From assembly GCA_963545565.1 (NCBI GenBank), contig CAUUJV010000008.1:1-64000 (forward strand): a stretch of DNA of 64,000 nucleotides, given 5' to 3'. Made by a program: the position numbers and the translations under genes. Under the pieces are notes generated by a model. It made no database searches and was not told where the DNA came from. It saw only the letters and a program-made list of their open reading frames with translations. Shown here piece by piece: positions 53,000-62,330 of the stretch. Positions within the stretch are counted from its first letter, which is position 1. Every line of letters starts with the position of its first letter. The DNA comes from CAUUJV01 sp963545565 (GTDB lineage: Bacteria; Actinomycetota; Actinomycetes; Actinomycetales; Bifidobacteriaceae).

Positions 53000-55399
53000 T
53001 CAGAAGAAAATTCCAAGCATGATCAAGCCAACAAACCACAAAATAACGCATGCAGCTGCAATGGCATCCCGCCATGTACTGCGCATTGCGTGCCATTTTG
53101 TGCGTCCATCGCCGCCTTCGTAGGAGCGGGCTTCTAAAGCAACTCCTACGTTGGTTGCATGGCGGATCGTTCCAGCAAGCACAGGTACAACGAGTGATCC
53201 GATTGCTCGTAAACGGTTATAAGCAGATCCGCGTTCAACCTCACCACCACGTGATGCCTGAGCTTTAAGAAGCTGGATACACTCACGAGAAAGAATAGGA
53301 ACAAATCGCAGCGCAAGTGACATGGTTAACGCAACCTCGTGAACGTGCGCTCCCAACCTACGCAGTGGTGAAAGCAGAGACTCGCATGCATCAGTAATTA
53401 CAGTTGGCGTAAGTACATTGACCACATCAATGCCAAGAATCATAACGATTGCAAGGCGAGCTGCGTAGAGAACGCCGTCCCACACTCCCACATCAGTAAT
53501 GCGAACAAAACCAATATGGAAAAGCTCTGACCCTTTTTGGACGAAAAGCACATTGAACAGCGCCATCACAATAAATACTGCAATAAAACCGTGGGCACGC
53601 TTGAATAGAGTTTTTGCTGTCAATCCACTTGCCGCCGTGAAAGCGATGATAAGTGCGAGACTTAAGCAAAGTTGAGGTGCATTGGAAATTGCGAAAATGC
53701 TTATCATGAGTGCTACTGTGCCGATAGTCAAAACTCGTGGGTCTAGCTTTGCAAATAGGGGAGTAGGAATATGTGCAGGTTGAGAGCTGCCTGTTGAATC
53801 AGCTTTCCTACTCCTGCTCTTACTTGAATCGTTAGTTTTGCTCATCTCACCACTCTGAGCATCGGAATCAGTTTTTCCTAGAATAATTGCACGCGTTGCA
53901 TGGGTAGTGATTCTGTCGAAGGAATGAGTCACCATCACAATGGTGTGGCCTTGAGAATGCAAATAGTCGAGAATATGCATAATGCGATTTTGGGCATCGG
54001 AATCAAGGCTTGCAGTAGGTTCATCCACCACAAGAATTTGAGGGTTGAAAGCCAAAACACCTGCAATAGCCACTAACCGCTGTTGCCCGCCAGAAAGTTC
54101 CCAAGGAACACGGTCTGCGAGGTTCTCAATACCAAGCATTTTTAACGTTTCTAGCGCCCGCTTGTCAGCTTCATCTGCAGAAAGGCCGAAGTTCTGCGGA
54201 CCAAAAGCTACATCTTCGCGCACTGTTGTTGCAAAGAGCTGACGTTCAGGGTGCTGCATCACGTAACCGACGCTTTGCCGAATATCCATGTGGTGTGCTT
54301 TATCTGTTGACTCTATGCCGTTGATTAAAACTTCACCTGACTGAGGGCGTGTAAGTGCGGTCATAATGGTGGAAAGAGTCGACTTTCCTGTGCCATTTTC
54401 GCCTGCGATTGCAACAAATTCACCAGGTGCCACGTTCATGGAGAAATTAGAAAGCACTTGTTTATCAGGAATCCCGCGCTGTTTGTTCTCAAAGGAATAA
54501 GAAATATTGCGCAAATCGAGAGCAAGATGAGCAGAGCTGTTAGTGCTTGTTGCAATAGGCTCCTGCGCAAAATGTGAGACGGGAATCCCCGCATTAACTA
54601 GATTCTCTCTTGTAATAAGAGTTTGAGTGGCTTGGCTTAGCTCGTCGGAGTGTGACAGCACATACTCAGCTTGAGTACTATCAGCAATAATTACGCCATG
54701 CTCCATTTCAATGATTCGCTCTGCCTGAGCAGCCTCAGAAGAAAAGTGGGTGATATGTACAATCGTGGTGCCTTGAGCATGAGCCTGCTCAATAGCTTCC
54801 ATAATCTGTGAACGGCCTGCAGGGTCAATCATTGAGGTTGGTTCGTCGAGGATCAGCATAGACGGATTCATGGCAAGCGCAGATGCTATGGCTTCGCGCT
54901 GTTGCTGGCCGCCTGAAAGACTCAGAGGATCATCTTGTGCATGATTTTGCAAATTGACCTGTGCAAGTGCATTATGAACTCTTTGAGTGATTTTGAAAGG
55001 CTCAACGCCAAGATTTTCTGGCCCGAAAGCCACGTCTGATTCAACAATTGTAGTGACTATCTGGTCTTCTGGATTTTGGAAAACGATGCCAATATGTTTG
55101 CGAGCTGCGCGATAGGCTTCTGGATTTACACCAGGCTGAGCAGAATCTGATGCGTCGGAATCAGCATTATCAGAAAAAACAGTGTGACCACAAAGATTAA
55201 CTATGCCCGAATCTGGGCTAACCAATCCTGCAAGTACACGCCCCAGAGTTGATTTACCTGATCCATTGGCGCCCACCAGAGCTACCCATTGCCCTTGAGG
55301 AATGTCAAGAGAAATTTCATCTAGTGCACGAGTTTGAGAATCAGCGTAGACGAAAGTTACTGAGCTGAGGTGAGCTACCTTGCGCGAAACTATGTTCAT
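53000..55399 (-). CDS. ECF transporter: fused EcfA-EcfA' ATPases and EcfT
   Basis: 799 residues in one chain. ATPase 1 (about 1-260): GANGSGKST, LSGGQQQREAIASALAM, ILDEPTSMIDPAG. ATPase 2 (about 290-510): GENGTGKST, LSGGQQRLVAIAGVLAF, LVVDEPTASLDSDAQ. EcfT (about 545-799): membrane protein with the coupling-helix motifs ALEARSYEGG and ASRGGEVERGSA, which contact the ATPases. It energises substrate-specific S components; the adjacent one is RibU. ATG starts one base after the ribU stop. The fused arrangement is typical of Bifidobacterium relatives. Confidence 0.9.
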   Translation of the reverse strand: MNIVSRKVAHLSSVTFVYADSQTRALDEISLDIPQGQWVALVGANGSGKSTLGRVLAGLVSPDSGIVNLCGHTVFSDNADSDASDSAQPGVNPEAYRAARKHIGIVFQNPEDQIVTTIVESDVAFGPENLGVEPFKITQRVHNALAQVNLQNHAQDDPLSLSGGQQQREAIASALAMNPSMLILDEPTSMIDPAGRSQIMEAIEQAHAQGTTIVHITHFSSEAAQAERIIEMEHGVIIADSTQAEYVLSHSDELSQATQTLITRENLVNAGIPVSHFAQEPIATSTNSSAHLALDLRNISYSFENKQRGIPDKQVLSNFSMNVAPGEFVAIAGENGTGKSTLSTIMTALTRPQSGEVLINGIESTDKAHHMDIRQSVGYVMQHPERQLFATTVREDVAFGPQNFGLSADEADKRALETLKMLGIENLADRVPWELSGGQQRLVAIAGVLAFNPQILVVDEPTASLDSDAQNRIMHILDYLHSQGHTIVMVTHSFDRITTHATRAIILGKTDSDAQSGEMSKTNDSSKSRSRKADSTGSSQPAHIPTPLFAKLDPRVLTIGTVALMISIFAISNAPQLCLSLALIIAFTAASGLTAKTLFKRAHGFIAVFIVMALFNVLFVQKGSELFHIGFVRITDVGVWDGVLYAARLAIVMILGIDVVNVLTPTVITDACESLLSPLRRLGAHVHEVALTMSLALRFVPILSRECIQLLKAQASRGGEVERGSAYNRLRAIGSLVVPVLAGTIRHATNVGVALEARSYEGGDGRTKWHAMRSTWRDAIAAACVILWFVGLIMLGIFF

Positions 55400-55400
55400 A

Positions 55401-56021
55401 CTAGTGTTGTCTCTTCACCAATAAAGAGACCGGCTTATAAATAAAGAATGTCACAACACAGTGTATTGCGAGCTTCAGCGCATTAAATGGCAGCAAGATT
55501 GGAACAATCATTGCAATCACAGCTTGTGTGGTTACGCCTGAATAGAGCGGTGTAATGATGATATTGCCCACAATGGCTACAACGACTGCACAAATTGCGC
55601 CGATAATCATTCCGATAGTTGCGTTCTTACGAGTTGGTTGATTCTTGTAAATCAACGCTGCTGGAACGCTCAAGGCCAGCGCGCATGCAACTGACATGAT
55701 TGCGCCGAAGGGATTAGTGAAGAAGTGAGGAATCCAGCTTAAGACGCTAACTGTTACGGCTGCTGAAGGACCATAAGCGAACCCTGCAATAAGGCAGATA
55801 ATGCCGCTAGGATCATATTTCAAATATGCGACTCCAGGCATAATGGGAATCTCTACAAAGCTTAGAACCATTGCTAAAGCAACAAAAAGCGCGTAGATTG
55901 CGATGCGCTGAGTCGACCAACGCGAATTTACCGTGCCTGTTGTGGAATGTTTATCTGGAGTATTGCGATTATTGTGATCGCTGCGGTTTGCTGAATTTGT
56001 GGTATGCGAAGTATTGCTCAT
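55401..56021 (-). CDS. ribU: ECF riboflavin S component RibU
   Basis: 206 residues: a polar N-terminus of about 35 residues rich in Asn, Ser and Thr, then six membrane helices. The RibU pattern KYDPSGIICLIAGFAYGPSAAVTVSVL (KYDPSD-type ligand loop, then AGF-GP) is present, and LLPFNALKLAIH follows. It imports riboflavin with the EcfAA'T protein encoded one base downstream. An FMN riboswitch lies directly in front. Confidence 0.92.
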   Translation of the reverse strand: MSNTSHTTNSANRSDHNNRNTPDKHSTTGTVNSRWSTQRIAIYALFVALAMVLSFVEIPIMPGVAYLKYDPSGIICLIAGFAYGPSAAVTVSVLSWIPHFFTNPFGAIMSVACALALSVPAALIYKNQPTRKNATIGMIIGAICAVVVAIVGNIIITPLYSGVTTQAVIAMIVPILLPFNALKLAIHCVVTFFIYKPVSLLVKRQH

Positions 56022-56035
56022 GCGAGCGCCTCGTT

Positions 56036-56190
56036 TCTTCCATCCGGACTATACCGTTGGTTTCGGAATTTCACCGAATCAGCCACTTTCGTGGGTCGCG
56101 GACTAAGAAGCTTGGAAAATAGCCTATTTACGACAGAACTTTACCTCAACACCGCCAGTGGGGAATTTCACCCCGCCCTGAAACTTGCAC
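56036..56190 (-). ncRNA. FMN riboswitch (RFN element)
   Basis: Read on the minus strand it has the RFN landmarks in order: TTTCAGGGCGGGGTGAAATT, CCCCACTGGCGGT, AGTCCGCGACCC, GGTGAAATTCCGAAACCAAC and GGTATAGTCCGGATG. It ends about 15 bases before the ribU ATG, and the ribosome site GAGG follows immediately. No terminator intervenes, so control by masking the ribosome site is likely. Confidence 0.95.
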
Positions 56191-56264
56191 TTTGAGAGTA
56201 TCACTCCTCAAGGAAGTTTATGCAGCTGATTACTTGAATAACGACAGATTTGGGCAATCGGCAT

Positions 56265-56328
56265 AAAAATCCCCCGATAGTTCAAAGCTATAAGACGAGA
56301 ACGTTAAAGCTTGAATTGCCGAGGGGAG
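56265..56328 (-). terminator. serA terminator
   Basis: On the minus strand TCCCC pairs with GGGGA, an inner TTCAAGCT pairs with AGCTTTGAA (one bulge), and ATTTTT follows. It lies 43 bases after the serA stop. Confidence 0.6.
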
Positions 56329-56370
56329 GCTTTGCTTAGATAACTTATCGAATCTTATTAAATAAGATTT

Positions 56371-57567
56371 TTAGAGTATGTGCACACGGATTGTGCCATT
56401 GATATTCTTAAGTTGCTCAATGGTTGCTTTATCTGGGCGAGCGTCCACATCAAGCACTACATAACCGAGATTACCGAGCGTAGCAAGAGACTGTGCTGCA
56501 ACGTTAATATTCTGATCGCCCAAAATATTGTTGAGCTTTGCCAGCACACCAGGCAAATTAGTATGCAGGTGAGCAATACGGGTCAATCCATGAGTTGCGT
56601 TGATATTTAGCGTTGGCATATTGACCGAAAGAGTGGTGTTGCCGTCAATGGAGTACTCATACAACTTGTGAGAGACGAACTCGCCAATAGCTTCCTGTGC
56701 TTCCAATGTAGAGCCGCCAATATGAGGGGTCAAAATCACGTTACCAAATTGAGTTAGCGGAGTCTCAAATGGGTCTCCTACTTTTTTAGGCTCAACTGGG
56801 TAAACATCAACTGCAGCACCGCTCAGATGGCCAGCCTTGAGGTGTTCAGCAAGTGCGTCTACATCAGTCACAAATCCACGAGAGAGATTAATAAAAATAG
56901 CGTCTTGCTTCATCATGTCGAAATATTGATTTCCAAACAGACCAATGTTTGCTTTGCGACCATCCACATGTATCGTTACAGCATCGGATTGGCGCAGGAG
57001 TTCTTCCATTGTGTTGCAACGCTGAGCATTGCCCAAAGCAAGCTTTTCTTCTAGGTCATAGAAAACGACGGACATACCCATGGATTCTGCGAGCACAGAA
57101 ACTTGAGAACCGATATTCCCGTAGCCGATAATTCCCAAAGTCTTTCCGCGCACTTCGTGAGATTTCTTGGCGGTTTTATCCCACACGCCATTGCGAATTG
57201 ATAGGGTGTGTTCTGGCACGCGGCGCATCAAAGCAACAATGTCAGAAATAACAAGCTCTACTACGGAACGAGTGTTGGAATATGGAGCGTTGAACACTGC
57301 AACGCCGTGAACGGCAGCAGCTGGCAAATCTACTTGATTGGTACCAATCGAGAAGCAGCCAATAGCGTTCAAATCTGGGCAAGCATCTAAAACAGCTGCA
57401 GTAACATGAGTTTTAGATCGAATACCGAGAATGCTGACTCCCTCAAGTGCTGAGATGAGTTCTGCTTCATCAAGAGCGCCAGCCTGAGTTTCAACGTCAT
57501 ATCCTTTAGAGCGCAGGTATTCTGCAGCACCAGGATGAATATTCTCTAGTAATAGTGCTTTAGCCAT
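56371..57567 (-). CDS. serA: D-3-phosphoglycerate dehydrogenase
   Basis: 398 residues. First step of serine synthesis: 3-phosphoglycerate to 3-phosphohydroxypyruvate with NAD+. Substrate domain, then NAD-binding GYGNIGSQVSVLAE, SRG and the catalytic His in TPHIGGST, and a C-terminal ACT domain (residues about 325-398, GVLAKLNNILGDQNINVAAQ) for serine feedback. The short form lacks the intervening domain of the long actinobacterial SerA. ATG 57567 gives MAKALLLENIHPGA. Confidence 0.94.
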   Translation of the reverse strand: MAKALLLENIHPGAAEYLRSKGYDVETQAGALDEAELISALEGVSILGIRSKTHVTAAVLDACPDLNAIGCFSIGTNQVDLPAAAVHGVAVFNAPYSNTRSVVELVISDIVALMRRVPEHTLSIRNGVWDKTAKKSHEVRGKTLGIIGYGNIGSQVSVLAESMGMSVVFYDLEEKLALGNAQRCNTMEELLRQSDAVTIHVDGRKANIGLFGNQYFDMMKQDAIFINLSRGFVTDVDALAEHLKAGHLSGAAVDVYPVEPKKVGDPFETPLTQFGNVILTPHIGGSTLEAQEAIGEFVSHKLYEYSIDGNTTLSVNMPTLNINATHGLTRIAHLHTNLPGVLAKLNNILGDQNINVAAQSLATLGNLGYVVLDVDARPDKATIEQLKNINGTIRVHIL

Positions 57568-57624
57568 AGTCTACTTATAGCACACCGTACAGCCGTTTAG
57601 AGAAATCGTAGGATTTTCCGTTCC

Positions 57625-59925
57625 TTACAGCGAAATGAGATTATGATCTTGCGTTGTCTGCACAATGATCAGCTTCTGTGTTGGTCGAGTCATTGCAACA
57701 TACAAGTCTGAAGCAGCAACCTGGCGTGAAGCGGCATTTTGCATAATCAGCCCAGGTTCTGTGAGCACAACGGCATCGTATTCGAGTCCTTTCACCTCAC
57801 TTGGAGTGCATACGCTTACCTGTGCATCCCAATGCGGTTGAGATGTCAAGCGTATGAATTCCTCTTCGGGCAGCGATGCATCATTGCGCAGTGCAAGACG
57901 AAGAGCCTTATCTACAGTGTCTCGCATAGAAGAATCACAGATAATCGTTATCCTTCCGCTGCCATCGCGAGCCACATGGCGGTGAATAGCACTCAGCGCT
58001 TCTTCAGTGATGGTTGCGAGTAACCGATCGTTGTCGCACTGCACGCGTTTGACAGCATCTGCAATGTTGCGTACTGCGGAAACGGTGGAAACGTAAAGGT
58101 TTTCAGAGTGTGCAAAAGAACTTGCAAGATCTGAAACTGCCTTAGGGTTGCGATAATCTACAGTAAGCTCATTCAAATCCCAGCCGTCGTGACCAAAAAT
58201 TTTATCGAGACGGCGTTGCCATGAGCGTGCACCGCCGAGAGCAGACGTCTGAGCAACATCACCAACGATAGTAAAAGATCGAGAAGGACAGCGGTGCACA
58301 AGCATACGCCAGTCCATTTCAGTGAGTTCTTGTGCCTCATCTACCACAATATGGCCGTACACCCATTCGCGGTCTTGACCTGCACGCTGTGAAAGAGATT
58401 CGTCATCGCCACCATTCATGGAATCAAGCAACATATCCGCGCTCACCATGCTAGGATCAACGCCGCTGGATGCTAAAGCATCACGGGCATACTGCTGTTC
58501 CCTCTGACGGCTGCGGTTTGCTGAAGCTTGGCGAGCTGCTTCACGTGGGTCTGGGCCGAGCAGTTCCATAGCTTCATCAAGCAGAGGAATGTCGGAAATG
58601 GTTATGGGTGCGTTCTTCTCTCGAATAAGCGTATCGATTTCATCATCGGAAAGCCAAGGAGCATAGGAGCGTAGCTTATGAGGCTTTGAGAACATGTCGG
58701 AAAGCAGCCATTGCGCGGTCATGGGTAGCCAGGCAGCATTCAGGGTGTATCGCACTTTTTCGCTCATGCGAAGAGTGGCTCGTGCATTATCTATTTCTTG
58801 TGGTTCTGGCTCATAATCAAGCTGATTGATGTAGTGGCGAACCATCTGACTGATCATAGATTTTACAAAAGTGACTCTGGCGCTATTATGCGGCTTGCGA
58901 GAACGGCGTGCATCAGACTGAGCAAGTTCAATATCTGCTGCAAGCATAGGAACTTTAATACCATTGACGTTGATAACAGGTAGATCGTGGGGAATACGCG
59001 CGCGCGCTGCCACAGCATTCGCAATCGCACTGGCCATTCGACGCTGACCTTTTAACGCAGCGGCTCGTGGAGAGTCAATTGCAACGGCGTTGATATTGGG
59101 AAGCAGATCTCCAATAGTGCGACTTACCACGCCAGTTTCGCCTAAGGAAGGTAGCACTTGATCAATGTAGTGTAGGAACGCTGGGCTTGGCCCAACCACA
59201 AGCACACCCGATCTTTGTAAATTACGTCGATACGTATAGAGTAAATATGCTGCTCTGTGTAATGCAACAGCAGTTTTGCCTGTACCTGGTCCTCCTTGAA
59301 CCACGAGTGGGCGAGATAGGGGAGCGCGGATAATGCGATCTTGCTCTCCCTGGATAGTGGCAACAATATCGGTCATTTTGCCGGTGCGGCGAGAACTCAA
59401 AGATGCCATCAAGGCACCTTCACCTGTTAAAGTTCCTGAATCAGAAGCTTGGCTTACCTGAGAAGAATTAACGTCGAGTATTTCATCTTCAATGCCTACA
59501 ACGTCTCGAAAGCTCAAAGTGATATGCCTGCGCATAGCAATATTGCCATGGTGGCGAGGAGTGGCTTCGTAGAACGGGCGAGCTGCTTCTGCACGCCAGT
59601 CTGTAACGAGTGGTTCATGAGTGCTGCTGGAAAGACCAATACGACCAATATGGTGCTGAACGCCTTCATTGTCGTCAATACGCCCAAAAACAAGACGGTC
59701 TTCCACTGCTCGTAGCTGCATCAGGCGGTCTTCGTACATTGTGGCGAAGGAATCACGTTCGGAACGTTGTGTAGGAGAACCATGCGCACCTGCTGCACGT
59801 ACTGCGTCAAGACGTTCGCGAGTTTGAGCCCGAAGCTCATCTAAACGAGAGTACGCGCGGTCAACCATGCGCTGTTCTTCGCGCACTTGTGCTGAGTAAT
59901 TCGACACTGAGAATTCCCCTGACAT
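57625..59925 (-). CDS. helR: HelD/HelR-like SF1 helicase (RNA polymerase-associated ATPase)
   Basis: 766 residues. UvrD/Rep superfamily core with Walker A QGGPGTGKTAVALHRAAYLLY (near 214), DEAQELTEMDWRML and VVGDVAQTS, and motif VI VAMTRPTQKLI near the C-terminus. An N-terminal coiled coil (EEQRMVDRAYSRLDELRAQT) inserts into the RNA polymerase channel in HelD proteins. The family removes RNA polymerase from stalled complexes and in some actinobacteria gives rifamycin tolerance (HelR). No classical DNA-helicase 2B domain is obvious. Monocistronic, between serA and the mraZ promoter region. Confidence 0.85.
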   Translation of the reverse strand: MSGEFSVSNYSAQVREEQRMVDRAYSRLDELRAQTRERLDAVRAAGAHGSPTQRSERDSFATMYEDRLMQLRAVEDRLVFGRIDDNEGVQHHIGRIGLSSSTHEPLVTDWRAEAARPFYEATPRHHGNIAMRRHITLSFRDVVGIEDEILDVNSSQVSQASDSGTLTGEGALMASLSSRRTGKMTDIVATIQGEQDRIIRAPLSRPLVVQGGPGTGKTAVALHRAAYLLYTYRRNLQRSGVLVVGPSPAFLHYIDQVLPSLGETGVVSRTIGDLLPNINAVAIDSPRAAALKGQRRMASAIANAVAARARIPHDLPVINVNGIKVPMLAADIELAQSDARRSRKPHNSARVTFVKSMISQMVRHYINQLDYEPEPQEIDNARATLRMSEKVRYTLNAAWLPMTAQWLLSDMFSKPHKLRSYAPWLSDDEIDTLIREKNAPITISDIPLLDEAMELLGPDPREAARQASANRSRQREQQYARDALASSGVDPSMVSADMLLDSMNGGDDESLSQRAGQDREWVYGHIVVDEAQELTEMDWRMLVHRCPSRSFTIVGDVAQTSALGGARSWQRRLDKIFGHDGWDLNELTVDYRNPKAVSDLASSFAHSENLYVSTVSAVRNIADAVKRVQCDNDRLLATITEEALSAIHRHVARDGSGRITIICDSSMRDTVDKALRLALRNDASLPEEEFIRLTSQPHWDAQVSVCTPSEVKGLEYDAVVLTEPGLIMQNAASRQVAASDLYVAMTRPTQKLIIVQTTQDHNLISL

Positions 59926-60035
59926 CTGCCAAAAACGGATTAAACAAGGTAGCCCACTTTACTCATGTCGGTCTACAAAAAATATTTTCCTAATTGTTCT
60001 ATTTTTCTTAATCTTCTTGATTTTTTTGTAATTAG

Positions 60036-60070
60036 TGGGGGATTTTGGGGATTGATGGGGTAAAGTGGGG
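60036..60070 (+). promoter_or_regulatory. MraZ-binding boxes (four TGGGG repeats)
   Basis: TGGGG occurs at 60036, 60046, 60056 and 60066, exactly ten bases apart, about 45-75 bases before mraZ. MraZ represses its own operon by binding such repeats (TGGGN spaced by one helix turn). Confidence 0.88.
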
Positions 60071-60111
60071 AAAGTATTTAATTCAATTGAGATTGAGGAA
60101 ATGGGGGTGTG

Positions 60112-60636
60112 ATGGCTGTAAACGCTGATGTTTCAACGGATTCATGCGATAATGCGCAAACGGCATCTGCTTCTGATTCCTCGATGAATGCCTTGCCCAC
60201 GCTTCTTCTAGGCACATACACCCCCAAAATCGATGCCAAGGGACGCATCGCACTCCCTGCTAAATATCGTGGACAACTCGGCAACGGATGTGTGCTGGCT
60301 CGCGGTCAAGAGCGCTGCGTTTATGTGCTCCCTATGGAGGAATTTCGCCGTATTGCAGCGCAGATTCAGCACATATCACTAAGTAACAAGGCTGCACGTA
60401 ACTACCTGCGAGTGTTTCTATCTGGTGCTGTTGATTTGGAACTTGATAAGCAAGGTCGAGTGATGATTCCACAAATGCTTCGAGACTATGCAAATCTCGG
60501 CAAAGATGTTGTGGTTATTGGTGTTGGTACACGTGCTGAAATCTGGAATCGCCAAGACTGGGAATCTTACTTAAGCAGTCAGGAAGATGACTACAGCGAC
60601 ATGGCCAGTGACGTACTTCCGGTGGTGGATTTCTGA
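60112..60636 (+). CDS. mraZ: Transcriptional regulator MraZ
   Basis: 174 residues. Two AbrB-like MraZ domains: LGTYTPKIDAKGRIALPAKYRGQL and AVDLELDKQGRVMIPQMLRDYA. Ring-shaped repressor of the division and cell-wall cluster. The N-terminus is about 25 residues longer than usual and low in complexity; ATG 60184 (MNALPTLLLGTYTP) would give a standard-size protein. ATG 60112 was chosen as the first start after the GAGG-rich region. Overlaps rsmH by one base. Confidence 0.92.
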   Translation: MAVNADVSTDSCDNAQTASASDSSMNALPTLLLGTYTPKIDAKGRIALPAKYRGQLGNGCVLARGQERCVYVLPMEEFRRIAAQIQHISLSNKAARNYLRVFLSGAVDLELDKQGRVMIPQMLRDYANLGKDVVVIGVGTRAEIWNRQDWESYLSSQEDDYSDMASDVLPVVDF

Positions 60637-61874
60637 TGACAAATCCCACAGATATTGCAGGCATGAGTATGAATCTGAGCAGTGGTCAACCTGATGCATT
60701 TGCTCAGTCGAATAAATCCGTCGATTTATCTGCTATCCATAAGCCAGTTCTGCTTGATGAGTGCGTCGATCTTATTACTGCACATCTTGAAGAAACAGCG
60801 CATAATGCTGGGCGTGAATATCCAATCATTGTGGATTGCACTCTTGGCCTAGCTGGGCACACTTCTGCCTTCCTTCAGACTGCTAAGAATGCGCACATTA
60901 TTGGCATTGACCGAGACGCTCAAGCGTTGGAACTCGCTACCGAGCGCATTACAGAGCTTGGTCTTGCAGATCGGTTTACGCCTGTTCATGCTGCTTTTGA
61001 TGAGTTTGAGAACGTACTTGAATCGCAGGGTATTTCTACAGTAGATGCAGTCTTTATGGATTTGGGGCTCTCAAGCCTCCAGATTGATGAAGCAGATCGT
61101 GGATTTTCATATTCCCATGATGCTCCGCTTGATATGCGCATGGATTCCACGCAGGAACTTACAGCTGAGGCAATTCTTGCGACATATGATATTGAAGATT
61201 TAATCCGTATTTTCCGCGAATACGGTGAGGAACGTTTCAGTGTTCCTATTGCAAAACGCATTGTTACAGTGCGTGAATCTGAACCATTGAAAACATCTGC
61301 GCAACTTAATCAGCTTGTTGATGCTGTTATTCCCAAATCTCATAGAGCCCCAGGAAATCCAGCAAAACGAGTATTCCAGGCTTTGCGCATAGAGGTCAAT
61401 GGTGAATTGACAAAGCTTGCTTCTACACTGCCTCAAATTGCTCAGCATATGAGTGTTGGTGGCCGAATTGTTGTGGAGTCTTACCACTCCTTAGAAGACA
61501 AGATTACAAAACGCTTTATGTCTCAGGGGCTGACGGTTGATGTTCCGCGTGGTTTGCCAGTCGTTCCTGATGATGCTCAACCGTTCTTCAGCGATATTAC
61601 GCATGGAGCAATGAAGGCATACAAAAGTGAGATTGAGCAAAATCCGCGATCAGCATCTGTGAGATTAAGAGCAGTAGAAATCAGTCGAGAAATTCCAACC
61701 AAGTGGATGAAGACTTTTGAATCTCAAGTTAGTGACCCCTTGGGGCTCTTAGGTAAGAAGAAACTGAGTAGAAAAAGCTCGAAAGCATCACAGTCAGCTA
61801 AACGTTTTACGCATGCAGCACACGCAGTGCACTCAAGCAGGAATTTAAGTAGGAACTCAAGTAGGAAGAGGTAG
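60636..61874 (+). CDS. rsmH: 16S rRNA m4C1402 methyltransferase RsmH
   Basis: 412 residues. N4-methylates C1402 of 16S rRNA. SAM motif DCTLGLAGHTSAFL, FMDLGLSSLQIDEADRGFSY, RVFQALRIEVNGEL and VVESYHSLEDKITKRFM are conserved. It is longer than the usual 310-350: an N-terminal extension of about 33 residues and a basic Ser/Lys-rich tail of about 40 residues. TGATG overlap with mraZ. Confidence 0.95.
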   Translation: MTNPTDIAGMSMNLSSGQPDAFAQSNKSVDLSAIHKPVLLDECVDLITAHLEETAHNAGREYPIIVDCTLGLAGHTSAFLQTAKNAHIIGIDRDAQALELATERITELGLADRFTPVHAAFDEFENVLESQGISTVDAVFMDLGLSSLQIDEADRGFSYSHDAPLDMRMDSTQELTAEAILATYDIEDLIRIFREYGEERFSVPIAKRIVTVRESEPLKTSAQLNQLVDAVIPKSHRAPGNPAKRVFQALRIEVNGELTKLASTLPQIAQHMSVGGRIVVESYHSLEDKITKRFMSQGLTVDVPRGLPVVPDDAQPFFSDITHGAMKAYKSEIEQNPRSASVRLRAVEISREIPTKWMKTFESQVSDPLGLLGKKKLSRKSSKASQSAKRFTHAAHAVHSSRNLSRNSSRKR

Positions 61875-61877
61875 AAA

Positions 61878-62318
61878 ATGGCTAATGAATCACTCGCACG
61901 GTCTCGCCGTTCTGCTCGCTCCTCATCATCTGCATCTTCAACATCGGCACGTCGCCGGGAAGTGCGGCGCCCTCAACTCACTGTTGTCTCATCTCAAAAA
62001 AAGGCAAATGAATCGTTCGGCACGCGTGCACAGTCGTGGTTTTTGGCTCGCCGGGCACCACTCATCTATGTTATTGCAGCGGTTACAGTATTGTTTGCCA
62101 GTTTGATGGGCACATTAGTGCTACGCACTATGATGGTTGAAAATTCCTTTGCCATTAGTAACACACAGTCAAATATCACAAAGCTCACGCAAGATGTAGA
62201 AGCACAAAAAACGAAGCTAGAAAAGCTTGAAGCCTCGTTACCTCAGAAAGCTGAGAAACTTGGAATGACTGCTTCTACGGATTCGTTGACGGTAGATATG
62301 AACGGCACCGGAGAGTAG
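61878..62318 (+). CDS. ftsL: FtsL-like small division protein
   Basis: 146 residues: basic Ser/Arg-rich cytoplasmic head of about 55 residues, one membrane helix (PLIYVIAAVTVLFASLMGTLVLRTM), and an extracytoplasmic coiled coil (NITKLTQDVEAQKTKLEKLEASLPQKAEKLGM) with the leucine-spaced pattern of FtsL, a partner of FtsB/FtsQ in the divisome. Sequence similarity is low, so the call rests on position between rsmH and ftsI, topology and coil. Confidence 0.75.
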   Translation: MANESLARSRRSARSSSSASSTSARRREVRRPQLTVVSSQKKANESFGTRAQSWFLARRAPLIYVIAAVTVLFASLMGTLVLRTMMVENSFAISNTQSNITKLTQDVEAQKTKLEKLEASLPQKAEKLGMTASTDSLTVDMNGTGE

Positions 62319-62330
62319 CCTAATTTTTCG

